DNA from: Alphaproteobacteria bacterium | GTDB taxonomy: Bacteria > Pseudomonadota > Alphaproteobacteria > Puniceispirillales > Puniceispirillaceae | Assembly: GCA_016780775.1 (NCBI GenBank) | Contig: JADHLI010000009.1 | Coordinates: 23,795 to 87,794, forward strand | Length of the DNA: 64,000 bases | Direction: 5' to 3' | In this document: in pieces, positions 27,901-37,927 of the stretch | Numbering within the stretch: the first letter of the stretch is position 1 | Layout of the letters: each line of letters starts with the position of its first letter | Notes under the pieces: generated by a model | Told to the model about the DNA's origin: nothing | The model's database searches: none | What the model saw: the letters and a program-made list of their open reading frames with translations, nothing else | Position numbers and translations under genes: made by a program

Positions 27901-28479
27901 CTATGATGGGCTGTTTTGTGCAAGTGCCTCTTCTATCGCGCTACGGAATTTTGGACTATCTGGTTCGCTTACCGAAGAAAACCAGTCTGCAATTTGGCCA
28001 TCGCGCCCTACTAGGAATTTATGGAAATTCCATTTTGGTTTGCCTAACATGCCAACTTGCGCCCCTGCCCATTTATAGAATTCATGTGCATCTGCGCCTT
28101 TGATATCGGTGATAGCGGTCATTGGGAAATCGATGTCAAAGTTTACTTCACAGAATTGTTTTACCTCTGCTTCTGTATCTAATTCCTGACCCCCAAAATT
28201 ATTTGATGGAACGCCAATGACCACCAGCCCCTTATCCCGGTACGCAGACCAAAGGTTCTGTAAAGCGCTATATTGCCGTGTAAAGCCGCAGCGGGAAGCT
28301 GTGTTAACAATCAACAGCACGCGGCCCTGATAGTCGGATAAATCGAGGTTAGCGCCTTCAATCGAAGGAAAACTAAAATCAAATGCGGAAACGCTCATCT
28401 GTTGCTGCCCTGCTAGTAGCGGTGCTGATGCCATTAAACCGGTTACACATAAAAGCGCAAAGAAAGCTTTTCTGAACAT
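27901..28479 (-). CDS. Glutathione peroxidase, predicted exported
   Basis: Thiol peroxidase of the GPx family, 192 residues from the chosen start. The peroxidatic cysteine is C64 in NTASRCGFTRQY; FGGQE and KWNFHKFLV carry the usual Gln and Trp-Asn partners. The frame is open for 20 codons upstream, but the ATG at 28479 has GAGG upstream and opens a clear signal peptide (MFRKAFFALLCVTGLMASA), so I use it. Export is unusual among bacterial GPx proteins, most of which are cytoplasmic; its reductant in the periplasm is unclear. Confidence 0.88.
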   Translation of the reverse strand: MFRKAFFALLCVTGLMASAPLLAGQQQMSVSAFDFSFPSIEGANLDLSDYQGRVLLIVNTASRCGFTRQYSALQNLWSAYRDKGLVVIGVPSNNFGGQELDTEAEVKQFCEVNFDIDFPMTAITDIKGADAHEFYKWAGAQVGMLGKPKWNFHKFLVGRDGQIADWFSSVSEPDSPKFRSAIEEALAQNSPS

Positions 28480-28615
28480 GCTTAAGAGCCTCGGCGAAAA
28501 AAAGTTTATGAAAAATGGCGTATTGCGAAAAACAACCATCTATACGCTGTATGCTTGCAGTAAGATGCATGGCTGGCAAAAGAGGGGCTTAGCGGATGCG
28601 TATTATCGGAGCGGT

Positions 28616-29749
28616 TTAATGTTTGGCGTGCCAGACGTCGGCTAGCCAATTTTCAAGCAGATGTGTGCCAGACAAGCCAAGTAAGCTATCGCGAAGCTGG
28701 CCAGGCAAGCCTGAAAGCCGCATAACCTGTCCTGTTAGACTGGCCTTGCTAGTGGTGGATTTTAGCTGACTGGCCCGCATAATAGCCATAGATCGCAGCG
28801 CATCAGATAGCGCCTCTTCTTGCAGCTGTGCCTTTAGATAAGCAATATCAACAAAGCTCTGCCCGGCTCCTTGTGCTAGATGTGGCGGCATAATATGCGC
28901 AGCATCACCTATCAATGTTACGTGCATTCGCCGCCAGCTAGCAGGCAAGCCATTTGAAAATAAAGGTAGCTTTACCCAATGCGGTGAGGCGTCCGCAACA
29001 TATTTTAAAATCGGGTGAGGGGCTAGAAGCTGTGCCTGCCATTCAGGCCCAAGCTGTTCTGATGATGCGCAAAACACCATATTTATCCGCCTCTGGCCAG
29101 CCATGGGATAGCTTACAAAATGACAGCCATCGCCCAAGATAAGCTGTGTTTGCGTCCGGCTAAATAGACGTGGCAAGGCGTTTGCCTCAATGTCGCATCG
29201 CATCGCATAATAAGGGGCTGCTTTAGCTGTTAGCTGGGCACCGCACACAAAAGAACGGCACAGCCCATTGACGCCGTCCGCACCAATAATTTCGTCCACA
29301 TAGAGGGTTTGGCCATCTTCTAGCACTAACTCCATCTTGTCATTTGCGCGCGTGATGCTAAGAGCGGGACTTTCAATGCGTTCAACATTTTTTTGTCTGC
29401 CAAGTTTAGCCTCAATCGCCTGATAAAGGTCGCTGCGCCCGATACCGATATAAATCCGGTTTTGAGGGTGAGGAATTTCAGCTAATGCACGCCCATCACT
29501 CATTGCGGTGATAACAATATTATCCAACCGAACACCACTATCTAAGGCTGCATCATATAGACCAATGGCGCGCAAGGCTTCCAGCCCATTCGGCGCTAAT
29601 TGCAACCCACCAATAAGACGCGGCTTTGCACCGATCAGCAGAATATCATGTCGCTCGCCATTCTTATGCCCATATCTGTGTTGGGCAAGCATCAACCCGG
29701 CGGTGATACCTGTTAGCCCTTGACCAATAATTGCAACTGTCTTTGTCAT
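28616..29749 (-). CDS. FAD-dependent aromatic/ubiquinone-type monooxygenase
   Basis: Group A flavoprotein monooxygenase of 377 residues. The FAD dinucleotide motif is GQGLTG near residue 9 (first glycine of GxGxxG present, third position threonine), DG motif EIIGADGVNG near 155, and GD motif LIGDAAHIMPPHLAQGAG near 280. It resembles UbiH/salicylate hydroxylase relatives. Substrate is not determinable; no ubiquinone genes are adjacent. Confidence 0.82.
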   Translation of the reverse strand: MTKTVAIIGQGLTGITAGLMLAQHRYGHKNGERHDILLIGAKPRLIGGLQLAPNGLEALRAIGLYDAALDSGVRLDNIVITAMSDGRALAEIPHPQNRIYIGIGRSDLYQAIEAKLGRQKNVERIESPALSITRANDKMELVLEDGQTLYVDEIIGADGVNGLCRSFVCGAQLTAKAAPYYAMRCDIEANALPRLFSRTQTQLILGDGCHFVSYPMAGQRRINMVFCASSEQLGPEWQAQLLAPHPILKYVADASPHWVKLPLFSNGLPASWRRMHVTLIGDAAHIMPPHLAQGAGQSFVDIAYLKAQLQEEALSDALRSMAIMRASQLKSTTSKASLTGQVMRLSGLPGQLRDSLLGLSGTHLLENWLADVWHAKH

Positions 29750-29950
29750 ATCCTGTTTGTTCTACCTTAAAACAAAGGTTGTTGTCTTTGATGAAATTTC
29801 GCGGTGATGGTGACGATTATATGATTTCTGTCTGGTAAAATGTCTATCATCTCGGTATTACATAGGCACAAGCAGACAGATGCAAGCTGCAATGCTAAAA
29901 ACAGATGCGCTAGCTTCTGTCCTCACGCGTTAAAAAGGATGAGCAAGAAG

Positions 29951-30478
29951 ATGAATTTGGACAAAGTATCCGTTGGCAAAAACCCGCCTGAAGAAGTTAA
30001 TGTTGCCATTGAAATTCCCGCACAATCTGCACCTGTAAAATATGAGCTGGACAAGGATTCAGGGGCGTTGTTGGTAGACAGGTTTTTGCATACGCCAATG
30101 CATTACCCGGTCAATTACGGCTTTGTGCCGCATACCCTGTCAGATGATGGCGATCCGATTGACGCGTGCGTGCTAACCCCAATGCCGATTGTACATGGCT
30201 GTATTATTGCAGCGCGCCCCATTGGCGTATTGATGATGGAAGATGAAAGCGGTGTAGATGAAAAACTACTCTGTGTGCCAGTAGATAAATTGCATCCTCT
30301 TTATAAGGATGTAAAATCCACTGATGATTTGCCAGCAATTATTCTTGAACAAATCGGTCATTTCTTTGAGCATTACAAAGACCTTGAAAAAACCAAATGG
30401 GTAAAAGTGCAAGGTTGGGAAGGCCCTGAAAAGGCCGCAGAAATGATCAAAGCCGCTATTGAGCGGGCAAAGGCATAA
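29951..30478 (+). CDS. ppa: Inorganic pyrophosphatase (family I)
   Basis: Hydrolyses pyrophosphate to phosphate. The 175 residues from ATG 29951 match the bacterial family I length, and the start [17 protein letters not shown] aligns with other alphaproteobacterial enzymes. Upstream in-frame ATGs exist but would add an atypical extension. Active-site features are [11 protein letters not shown] and the metal motif DGDPID. It precedes pyrC by 10 bp; pulling PPi away helps the PRPP-dependent PyrE reaction nearby. Confidence 0.94.
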   Translation: MNLDKVSVGKNPPEEVNVAIEIPAQSAPVKYELDKDSGALLVDRFLHTPMHYPVNYGFVPHTLSDDGDPIDACVLTPMPIVHGCIIAARPIGVLMMEDESGVDEKLLCVPVDKLHPLYKDVKSTDDLPAIILEQIGHFFEHYKDLEKTKWVKVQGWEGPEKAAEMIKAAIERAKA

Positions 30479-30488
30479 AGGCATTCTA

Positions 30489-31535
30489 ATGCAGCAATTG
30501 ACCATCAGGCGTCCCGATGACTGGCATTTGCATCTCCGTGACGAGGTGGTCATGCAAGCCGTATTGCCGCATAGTTCTAGCTGGTGTGGGCGGGCAATTA
30601 TTATGCCTAATCTTGTCCCGCCTGTAACCACCCCTGAAATGGCAGATAAATACCGCCAGCGTATCCTTGCTGCCCTGCCTGAAGGGCATAATTTCACGCC
30701 GTTGATGGTGTTGTATTTAACCGAAGCAACCACACCAGCAGAGGTGCGCAAAGGTGCCTCTGATGGTATTGTGACGGCTGTAAAGCTGTATCCGGCCGGG
30801 GCAACAACCAATTCAGATAGCGGTGTGCGTGATATTGAAAAGGTGATGCCTGTTTTAGAAGAAATGGCAGAGATAGGCTTGCCGTTACTTGTGCATGGCG
30901 AGGTAACAGATAGCGACATTGATATCTTTGATAGAGAGGCTGTCTTTATTGAGCGTGTGCTGGCACCCTTGCGCAAAAGGCTGCCTGAATTGCGGATTGT
31001 TTTTGAGCATATCACTACCCGGCAGGCGGCTGAGTTTGTACTGGCAGGGGATGATAATCTGGGCGCAACCATTACCCCGCATCACTTGTTGATCAATCGC
31101 AATGCTATTTTGGCAGGCGGCATAAAACCGCATTATTATTGTCTTCCTGTTGCGAAAAGAGAGAGTCATAGACTAGCTTTGCTAGAGGCAGTGTTAGCGG
31201 ATACTAAAAAGGTGTTTTTAGGCACTGATAGCGCCCCTCATCTTGACCCTGCAAAATTGCAGCCTTGTGGCTGTGCTGGTATTTTCAATGCGCCAAATAC
31301 ACTTGCCTGTCTTGCCCAGCTCTTCGAAGCGCATGATGCGCTAGATAGGTTGGAGAATTTCACCTCTGTCTATGGTCCAGAATTCTATCGCCTTCCTGTT
31401 AATTCAGATACCATAACACTTATCCGGCATGATACTGCCCAGCCTGCAATAGCGCCTGTTGTTACAGAAGAGGGGCCGGTAACTGTTTTTGATCCGCAAA
31501 TAGAGATATTCTGGTCGATAGCAGATAATTGCTAA
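30489..31535 (+). CDS. pyrC: Dihydroorotase (class II, PyrC)
   Basis: Zinc amidohydrolase closing carbamoyl-aspartate to dihydroorotate in pyrimidine synthesis. From ATG 30489 it is 348 residues, the same as E. coli PyrC. H13 and H15 in DDWHLHLRD are zinc ligands, the carbamylated lysine is in [13 protein letters not shown], later histidines are in LVHGEVT and EHITTRQ, and the catalytic Asp is in GTDSAPH. An in-frame start at 30459 overlaps ppa and is less likely. Confidence 0.95.
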   Translation: MQQLTIRRPDDWHLHLRDEVVMQAVLPHSSSWCGRAIIMPNLVPPVTTPEMADKYRQRILAALPEGHNFTPLMVLYLTEATTPAEVRKGASDGIVTAVKLYPAGATTNSDSGVRDIEKVMPVLEEMAEIGLPLLVHGEVTDSDIDIFDREAVFIERVLAPLRKRLPELRIVFEHITTRQAAEFVLAGDDNLGATITPHHLLINRNAILAGGIKPHYYCLPVAKRESHRLALLEAVLADTKKVFLGTDSAPHLDPAKLQPCGCAGIFNAPNTLACLAQLFEAHDALDRLENFTSVYGPEFYRLPVNSDTITLIRHDTAQPAIAPVVTEEGPVTVFDPQIEIFWSIADNC

Positions 31536-31569
31536 ACAGGGTGCTGATTTTAAAAAGGAAAGGGTTTAG

Positions 31570-32262
31570 ATGATTTCCGTAAGCCTTACAGATAAAAAAA
31601 TGATCGCTGCAGCAACAGCTTCTATGCTGTTAGAAATTGAAGCGGTGCATGTGAATGCTGACAAGCCTTTTATCCTTACATCAGGGGCAGCAAGCCCAGT
31701 TTATATTGATTGCCGCAAGCTTATATCTTTCCCACGTATTCGCGCTGCCTTAATGGATTTTGGTATTTCTGTGCTGTCACAAGAAGCAGGTTTTGAAGCT
31801 TTTGACAGTGTCGCAGGCGGCGAGACAGCAGGCATTCCTTTTGCTGCCTTTATGGCCGAACGCCTAGGTCTGCCGATGCAATATGTGCGCAAAAAGCCAA
31901 AGGGGTTTGGCCGCAATGCACAGATAGAAGGCCATTTGGTAGAAGATAGCCGGGTGCTGTTGGTTGAAGATTTGGCAACCGACGGCGGCAGTAAATTTAT
32001 GTTTGCTGATGCCCTTCGTAAAGCAGGCGCACAATGCAATCATGTGTTTGTTGTTTTCTATTACGATATTTTTGCCCATGCCCGTGATGAAATGAAAGAA
32101 GCTGGCTTAGAATTGCATTATCTAGCAAGCTGGTGGGATGTGTTAGACCAGATTAAAAATAGTGATAAGTTTGATGATAAAACCTGTGCAGCAGTGGAAG
32201 CTTTCTTGCATGATCCAAAAGGGTGGTCTGCTGCCAATGGGGGCACAACAAACAAGGATTAA
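31570..32262 (+). CDS. pyrE: Orotate phosphoribosyltransferase
   Basis: Type I phosphoribosyltransferase adding PRPP to orotate. The PRPP-binding loop reads [13 protein letters not shown] (about residues 137-149), and [17 protein letters not shown] is the flexible catalytic loop. 230 residues, typical of the longer alphaproteobacterial form. AAAGGAAAGGG precedes the ATG. It follows pyrC by 34 bp; the nucleoside hydrolase starts 8 bp after its stop. Confidence 0.94.
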   Translation: MISVSLTDKKMIAAATASMLLEIEAVHVNADKPFILTSGAASPVYIDCRKLISFPRIRAALMDFGISVLSQEAGFEAFDSVAGGETAGIPFAAFMAERLGLPMQYVRKKPKGFGRNAQIEGHLVEDSRVLLVEDLATDGGSKFMFADALRKAGAQCNHVFVVFYYDIFAHARDEMKEAGLELHYLASWWDVLDQIKNSDKFDDKTCAAVEAFLHDPKGWSAANGGTTNKD

Positions 32263-32270
32263 ATAGGGCT

Positions 32271-33242
32271 GTGAGCGTCAATAAAGACAAAACAGATAAA
32301 ATCATTATTGATACAGACCCAGGCATTGATGATGCGATGGCCATTCATCTAGCCTTTGCAGATGCGCGTTTGGAGGTGCTAGCGCTTACGTCTGTTTTTG
32401 GCAATGTCTTCACAGAACAAGCTACCCGCAATGCCCTTGCCCTTGTGGAGCATGCTGGTAGCACCATTCCCGTCGCAGCAGGGGCGGCGCGTCCACGCAG
32501 CCAGACGCCAAATGCGCCCTCTCATTATGTACATGGAAAAGAGGGTTTTGGTAATTTGCCAGCCCCTAGGCCAAAAGCCCAGCCTGATCCGCGCGAAGCG
32601 CCGCAGCTGCTGTCGCAGATGTGCCGCCAGCAAAGCGGTGAGATAATTTTGTGTCCAGTTGGCCCGCTTACCAATATCGCCGCGCTCCTAGATGCTGACC
32701 CAGATATAGCCGCGCATGTGAAAAAGCTGGTTATTATGGGCGGGGCGGTATGGTGTCCGGGTAATGTCACTAATGTAGCTGAGGCCAATATCTGGAATGA
32801 CCCACATGCTGCAGACCGCGTTTTCGCCGCTGATTGGGATATTGATCTGATAGGGCTTGATGTCACTCAAAAAGTTACGTGTGTGCAAGATGATTTTGAA
32901 GGGCTACGCCAGACCTCTCCCGATATTGGCGGCTTTCTGGCAGATATAACTAGCTTTTATATTGATTTTTATCATTCTGTGGTTGGCCAGCATGTTTGTA
33001 TGATGCATGACCCTTCGGCAGTCATTGCGGTCACAGATAGAGATGCATTTGAATTTCGTGAAGCGCCCCTGCGGGTTGTGTGCGAAGGTGATGAGATTGG
33101 CCGAACCATAGCAGATATGCAGTGTGGGCGGCGGCCAGTTAATGTTGCGGCAGGTGTAGATAGTGCGCGGGTGCGTAAAATTTTTCTGGATATCTGCGCA
33201 CAAGCTGACACAATGAGGAGTAGAAGAATTGCCGCTAGCTAG
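32271..33242 (+). CDS. Nucleoside hydrolase
   Basis: Inosine/uridine-preferring nucleoside hydrolase family; cleaves ribonucleosides to ribose and base. The calcium-binding signature is DTDPGIDD (residues 14-21), with GPLTNIAALL and KLVIMGGAVW further on and DPSAVIA near the C-terminus. The start used is GTG 32271, giving 323 residues and no extension into pyrE; an in-frame ATG at 32223 would overlap pyrE by 40 bp. Its position before a nucleoside importer fits salvage of imported nucleosides. Confidence 0.9.
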   Translation: MSVNKDKTDKIIIDTDPGIDDAMAIHLAFADARLEVLALTSVFGNVFTEQATRNALALVEHAGSTIPVAAGAARPRSQTPNAPSHYVHGKEGFGNLPAPRPKAQPDPREAPQLLSQMCRQQSGEIILCPVGPLTNIAALLDADPDIAAHVKKLVIMGGAVWCPGNVTNVAEANIWNDPHAADRVFAADWDIDLIGLDVTQKVTCVQDDFEGLRQTSPDIGGFLADITSFYIDFYHSVVGQHVCMMHDPSAVIAVTDRDAFEFREAPLRVVCEGDEIGRTIADMQCGRRPVNVAAGVDSARVRKIFLDICAQADTMRSRRIAAS

Positions 33243-33320
33243 TCGAGCTTCTTTTCGTTTCTACTAAAGATATGAAGGCCAAATTTTAGGCAATAAAAAA
33301 GACAGAAATTGTTGGTTTAG

Positions 33321-34154
33321 ATGCATATTCAGAACGTTGATTATCAAGCAGATAATGCGCCGCAAGACCTTGCCCAATCCCTGCGCGAGACAGGCTTTGC
33401 GGTACTTAGCAACCATCCGATTACACCTGCGCGGATCCAGGCTATTTATACGAGCTGGGGCAATTTTTTTGCCTCTGAAGGCAAGCAGAATTATCTGCGC
33501 GACCCGATACGCCAAGATGGCTATTTCCCGTTTAAGTCTGAGCATGCCAAAGATGCAGACGAAAAAGATTTAAAAGAATTTTTCCATATCTATCCATGGG
33601 GCCGTGTGCCAGAAAATTTGGCAGCAGAAACTAGAGCTTTTTATGCAGATTTAGTTGGCTTGGGTGTGGAGCTGCTTGGCTGGTTAGATGGCCAGTTGCC
33701 AGCTGATATTTCAGGTAAATTAAGTGCGCCATTGCGTGAGATGATGACCGGGAGTGAGCAAAGCTTGCTCCGTATCTTGCATTATCCGCCAGTTGCAGAG
33801 GATGAGCGTTCTGCTGCGATTCGCGCTGCTGCGCATGAGGATATTAACCTTATTACATTGCTGGTAGCAGGATCTCAGCCCGGTTTGCAAGCTATGGATA
33901 ATCAGGGTAGATGGCATGAAGTGCCGTGCGATCCTGGTATGATTACAATTAATAACGGGGATATGCTGGCGTTGGCGAGTGCTAATTATTTTCCCTCCAC
34001 AACGCACCGTGTTGTGAATCCAGGTGAAAATCCAAATCAATCACGCTATTCTATGCCTATGTTTTTACATCCACGTCCGGATGTAGAGCTAAAGCCAGCT
34101 TTTAGTGCAGATCAGTTTTTACAGGAGCGGCTCAAAGAAATCGGGCTAAAATAA
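33321..34154 (+). CDS. 2-oxoglutarate/Fe(II)-dependent oxygenase, isopenicillin-N-synthase family
   Basis: Double-stranded beta-helix oxygenase of 277 residues with complete iron ligands H172, D174 (HED) and H229 (TTHRVV), and R242-x-S244 for 2-oxoglutarate. The N-terminal conserved region of this family (GFAVLSNHPI) is present. Family members include thymine-7-hydroxylase as well as plant and antibiotic enzymes. The gene lies between a nucleoside hydrolase and a nucleoside ABC importer (17 bp upstream of it), so a modified base or nucleoside is an attractive substrate, by inference only. Confidence 0.86.
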   Translation: MHIQNVDYQADNAPQDLAQSLRETGFAVLSNHPITPARIQAIYTSWGNFFASEGKQNYLRDPIRQDGYFPFKSEHAKDADEKDLKEFFHIYPWGRVPENLAAETRAFYADLVGLGVELLGWLDGQLPADISGKLSAPLREMMTGSEQSLLRILHYPPVAEDERSAAIRAAAHEDINLITLLVAGSQPGLQAMDNQGRWHEVPCDPGMITINNGDMLALASANYFPSTTHRVVNPGENPNQSRYSMPMFLHPRPDVELKPAFSADQFLQERLKEIGLK

Positions 34155-34171
34155 AATCAGGGAGAATGATG

Positions 34172-35176
34172 ATGAAATTCGTCAAGACATTAGCTATCGC
34201 TGCCGTCTCTGCGGTTGGTTTTGCTACTATGGTTCAGGCAGCAGATATCAAGCCTGCAGTGATTTACGACATGGGTGGTAAGTTTGATAAATCCTTCAAT
34301 GAAGGGGTGTATAACGGGGTGAAGAAATTCACCGATGAAACCGGTATTGAAGTGATGGAATTTGAAGTCACGAACGAAACCCAGCGTGAACAAGCTATGC
34401 GCAGGATGGCTGAGCGCGGGGCAACAGTTATTCTGGGTGTTGGCTTTGCACAGGCAGATGCGATTGCCAAAGTGGCTGCTGAATATCCAGACAAGCAATT
34501 CTCTATTATTGATGTTAGCTGGCTAGATGCGCCAAATCTGCGTCAATATTCGTTTAAAGAACATGAAGGCAGCTATCTGGTGGGCGTTGCCGCCGCCTTG
34601 GCTAGTGAGACAGGCAAGGTTGGTTTTGTAGGCGGAATGGATATTCCGCTTATTCGCAAATTTGCGTGTGGTTATGTAGGCGGAGTGAAGGCGGCAAATG
34701 GAAATGCAGATGTCTATCAGAATATGACAGGCACTACCCCATCTGCATGGAATGATCCTGCCAAAGGTGCAGAGCTAGCAAAAAGCCAAATCGATAGAGG
34801 TGCAGATGTAGTGTATCATGCCGCTGGCGGAACAGGTCTTGGTGTTATTCAGGCTGCGGCTGATGCAGGCAAACTGGCCATTGGTGTTGATTCAAACCAG
34901 AACGGCCTCGCGCCGGGTTCTGTTCTAACCTCGATGCTAAAGCGTGTGGATGTTGCTGCATATGAAACTTTCAAAGATGCGATGGATGGTAAATTTACCT
35001 CTGGCCTGCAAGCGCTAGGTATCGCAGAAGGTGGTGTTGATTGGGCTCTAGATGAAAATAACGCCTCTCTGATTACAGCAGATATCAAGGCGGCTGTTGA
35101 ACAGGCGCGCAAAGATATTCTAAGCGGTGCGGTAAGTGTTCATAACTATGAAAGCACATCAAGCTGCCCGTACTAA
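34172..35176 (+). CDS. BMP-family ABC nucleoside-binding protein
   Basis: Periplasmic basic-membrane-protein (PnrA/BmpA) family receptor, the type that binds purine or pyrimidine nucleosides. The start has ATGATGATG; the third ATG is best placed after AGGGAG. A signal peptide ends at VQAAD. The mature protein opens with PAVIYDMGGKFDKSFNE, the family hallmark, and has GVGFAQADAI and VGVDSNQNG later. It is the first gene of a four-gene transporter. Confidence 0.92.
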   Translation: MKFVKTLAIAAVSAVGFATMVQAADIKPAVIYDMGGKFDKSFNEGVYNGVKKFTDETGIEVMEFEVTNETQREQAMRRMAERGATVILGVGFAQADAIAKVAAEYPDKQFSIIDVSWLDAPNLRQYSFKEHEGSYLVGVAAALASETGKVGFVGGMDIPLIRKFACGYVGGVKAANGNADVYQNMTGTTPSAWNDPAKGAELAKSQIDRGADVVYHAAGGTGLGVIQAAADAGKLAIGVDSNQNGLAPGSVLTSMLKRVDVAAYETFKDAMDGKFTSGLQALGIAEGGVDWALDENNASLITADIKAAVEQARKDILSGAVSVHNYESTSSCPY

Positions 35177-35202
35177 TGGCATCTTTTTAATCTTTCATAG
35201 AG

Positions 35203-36819
35203 ATGCACAAAAAAACCCTTTCAGATACAGGTGGCGCTGATACAGCGCCGCCTGCTATTTATCTTAAAAATATTTATAAAAGCTTTGGGGCTGTTCAGGC
35301 TAACAAGGATATTGACTTGCATGTAAGTGCGGGCACTATTCACGGGATTGTCGGCGAAAATGGCGCTGGTAAATCTACGCTTGTTTCTATCTTATATGGA
35401 TTTTATACCGCGGACCGTGGCAAGACAGAAATATTTGGCGCGCCCGTAGTGTTGCGCTCGACGGCAGATGCGATTGCTGCGGGTATTGGTATGGTGCATC
35501 AGCATTTTATGCTGGTGCCAAACTTTAGCGTTTTAGAAAATATTATTCTTGGCCATGAGGGGTCAAGCAGTTTGCAGGCTGGTTTGGAAAAAGCGACCAA
35601 AGAGCTGCAAAATATTGCTGATAAATATGGCCTGCAGGTCGATTTGCATGCGCTAGTCCAAGACTTGCCCGTCGGCTTGCAACAACGTGTTGAGATTTTA
35701 AAGGCTTTATATCGCGGTGCGCGGGTGCTTATTTTGGACGAGCCAACAGGTGTTCTGACCCCGCAGGAAACCAAGCAGCTATTTGAGATATTAAGATCGC
35801 TACGCGCGCAAGGCGTGACCATTTTGCTCATTACCCACAAATTAAAAGAAATTATGGCTGTCACAGATAATGTATCGGTAATGCGTGGCGGGGAAATGGT
35901 TGCCCATCTTGAGACCCAAAAAACCTCGCCAGAGCAGCTTGCAGAGTTAATGGTGGGCCGGCCTGTTTTACTAACGGTAGGCTATGATAGTGCAGAGGCT
36001 GGCGATATCTGTTTGCAAGTCGAACATTTATCTATGCGCGATGACAGTGGCAAAAGCTGTTTGCAGGATATCAGCTTTAGTGTGCGGCGTGGCGAGATTT
36101 TTGGTATTGCCGGTGTGTCTGGCAACGGGCAGTCAGAATTGCTGGAAGTGCTAGCCGGTATATCAGCGCTTGATGCTGGCAGAGTTGTAATTGGCACAAC
36201 TGAAATCAGTGCAGATAATCCTGCAACGCCCGCTGAGGTGAAAGAATTGGGTCTTGCTCATATCCCTGAAGACAGGCATGCAATGGGGCTTATTTTGCCC
36301 TTTACCGCAGCAGAAACAGCGATGCTTGGATATGAGGAACGCGGGGCGGTAAGTGGCCGTTCGCCGTTTTTATCTCCAGATAAAATTACCCGTCATTGTG
36401 CAAAACTGATGACAGATTTTGATATTCGCCCAGCTGATCCAAACCTAAAAAGTAATCTGTTTTCAGGCGGCAATCAGCAAAAAATTGTGGTGGCAAGAGA
36501 GATATCTGCGCATCCAGATATTCTGCTGGTTGGCCAGCCTACCAGAGGGGTGGATATTGGGGCTATTGAATTTATCCACAAACAATTACTGGCTTTGCGC
36601 GATGCTGGATGCGCAATTATTTTAGTATCTGTAGAGCTGGACGAAATTTTGAATCTATCCGATAGGATAATGGTGATGAATGCAGGCCAGAATATGGGCA
36701 TTCTTGTGCGTGAAGATGCGGATGTGCAGAAAATTGGTCTGATGATGGCGGGGCTTGAAAATACTGGCAATATTGCTACGTCGTTGGCGTCAGAAAAAAA
36801 GGGGGGCAAGCATGAATAA
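35203..36819 (+). CDS. ABC transporter ATP-binding protein, two ATPase domains (nucleoside/sugar type)
   Basis: Tandem-ABC ATPase of 538 residues, as in YufO/NupO and RbsA. First domain: Walker A GENGAGKST, Q-loop GMVHQHFML, signature LPVGLQQR (degenerate) and Walker B LILDEP. Second domain: degenerate Walker A GVSGNGQSE, signature LFSGGNQQK and LLVGQPTRGVD in place of the usual DEP. This asymmetry is normal for the family. Its stop overlaps the first permease start by 8 bp. Confidence 0.93.
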   Translation: MHKKTLSDTGGADTAPPAIYLKNIYKSFGAVQANKDIDLHVSAGTIHGIVGENGAGKSTLVSILYGFYTADRGKTEIFGAPVVLRSTADAIAAGIGMVHQHFMLVPNFSVLENIILGHEGSSSLQAGLEKATKELQNIADKYGLQVDLHALVQDLPVGLQQRVEILKALYRGARVLILDEPTGVLTPQETKQLFEILRSLRAQGVTILLITHKLKEIMAVTDNVSVMRGGEMVAHLETQKTSPEQLAELMVGRPVLLTVGYDSAEAGDICLQVEHLSMRDDSGKSCLQDISFSVRRGEIFGIAGVSGNGQSELLEVLAGISALDAGRVVIGTTEISADNPATPAEVKELGLAHIPEDRHAMGLILPFTAAETAMLGYEERGAVSGRSPFLSPDKITRHCAKLMTDFDIRPADPNLKSNLFSGGNQQKIVVAREISAHPDILLVGQPTRGVDIGAIEFIHKQLLALRDAGCAIILVSVELDEILNLSDRIMVMNAGQNMGILVREDADVQKIGLMMAGLENTGNIATSLASEKKGGKHE

Positions 36820-37927
36820 AGATGCGTTGCCTAGATGGATAGATATTGGCTTGCTGCCGCTGATTAATTTGCTGGCCGCTCTTATCGTGTCGGGAATCAT
36901 TATTGCTATTATTGGCGAGAATCCGTTTGTTGCAATGGGGGTGATGCTAAAAGGTGCTTTTGTTTATAAGGGCGCGCTTGGCTATACATTATTTTATACA
37001 ACAAACTTTATTTTCACAGGCCTAGCGGTTGCGGTCGCCTTTCATGCGATGCTGTTCAATATTGGCGGCGAGGGACAGGCGATGATAGGCGGACTTGGGG
37101 TCGGGCTAGTTTGTATTGCCCTTGATAGCCTGCTGCCACCTTTTCTGGTGGTAGTCCTTGCGATAGCGGCCGCTGCCTTGTTTGGGGCGGTATGGGGTGT
37201 TATTCCGGGCTGGCTACAAGCACGGCGCGGCAGTCATATTGTGATCACCACCATCATGTTTAATTTTATTGCGGCATCGGTAATGGTCTGGCTACTGGCC
37301 GGGATGCTAATGGCGCCTGGGCAAATGTCACCGGAAACGCGAAGTTTTGCGGAAGGGGTTGGCCTGCCGCAAATACATGATGTTTTGAACGCTATGGGCT
37401 TTTCGGTCGCTAAATCACCCTTAAATTTTTCTTTTGTGGTAGCGTTATTGGCCAGCTTTGGTGTTTGGGTGCTTATTTGGCGCACCCGACTAGGCTATGT
37501 AATCAGAGCCACTGGACATAGCGAGCGCGCGGCAATTTATGCTGGTCATAATCCCGCCTATATCATCATGATCGCGATGGCTATTTCCGGAGGCCTTGCT
37601 GGGCTGATGTCTTTAAACGAGATTTTGGGCGTGCAAGAGCGGGTGATCTTGAACTTTACCTCAGGCTATGGGTTTACAGGTATTGCTGTTGCTTTGATGG
37701 GGCGCAATCATCCGGTAGGCATCTTGTTTGCTAGCCTTTTATTTGGCGCTCTTTATCAGGGTGGTGCAGAGCTGGATTTTGAATTTCAAACCATCACCCG
37801 CGAGATGGTATTGATGATCCAAGGCCTCATAATTTTATTTTCAGGGGCGCTGGCTTATCTATTTGCACCGTTGGTTGCACGCATCTATTTTCGGCTGAAA
37901 GTGCCTTCTGGAGGCGGCGATGGCTGA
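36812..37927 (+). CDS. ABC transporter permease, nucleoside type (first)
   Basis: Inner-membrane permease of 371 residues with about ten hydrophobic spans, resembling YufP/NupP. I choose ATG 36812, preceded by a GGGGGG tract and overlapping the ATPase stop, rather than the upstream ATG that would extend into the ATPase gene. The conserved region GEGQAMIGGLG is typical of the BPD_transp_2 family. It overlaps the second permease by 8 bp. Confidence 0.92.
   Translation: MNKDALPRWIDIGLLPLINLLAALIVSGIIIAIIGENPFVAMGVMLKGAFVYKGALGYTLFYTTNFIFTGLAVAVAFHAMLFNIGGEGQAMIGGLGVGLVCIALDSLLPPFLVVVLAIAAAALFGAVWGVIPGWLQARRGSHIVITTIMFNFIAASVMVWLLAGMLMAPGQMSPETRSFAEGVGLPQIHDVLNAMGFSVAKSPLNFSFVVALLASFGVWVLIWRTRLGYVIRATGHSERAAIYAGHNPAYIIMIAMAISGGLAGLMSLNEILGVQERVILNFTSGYGFTGIAVALMGRNHPVGILFASLLFGALYQGGAELDFEFQTITREMVLMIQGLIILFSGALAYLFAPLVARIYFRLKVPSGGGDG

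Noticed and set aside
34166..34174. First ATG of ATGATGATG as start of the BMP-binding protein
   Set aside because: It lies too close to AGGGAG; the third ATG has proper spacing. The difference is only two residues.
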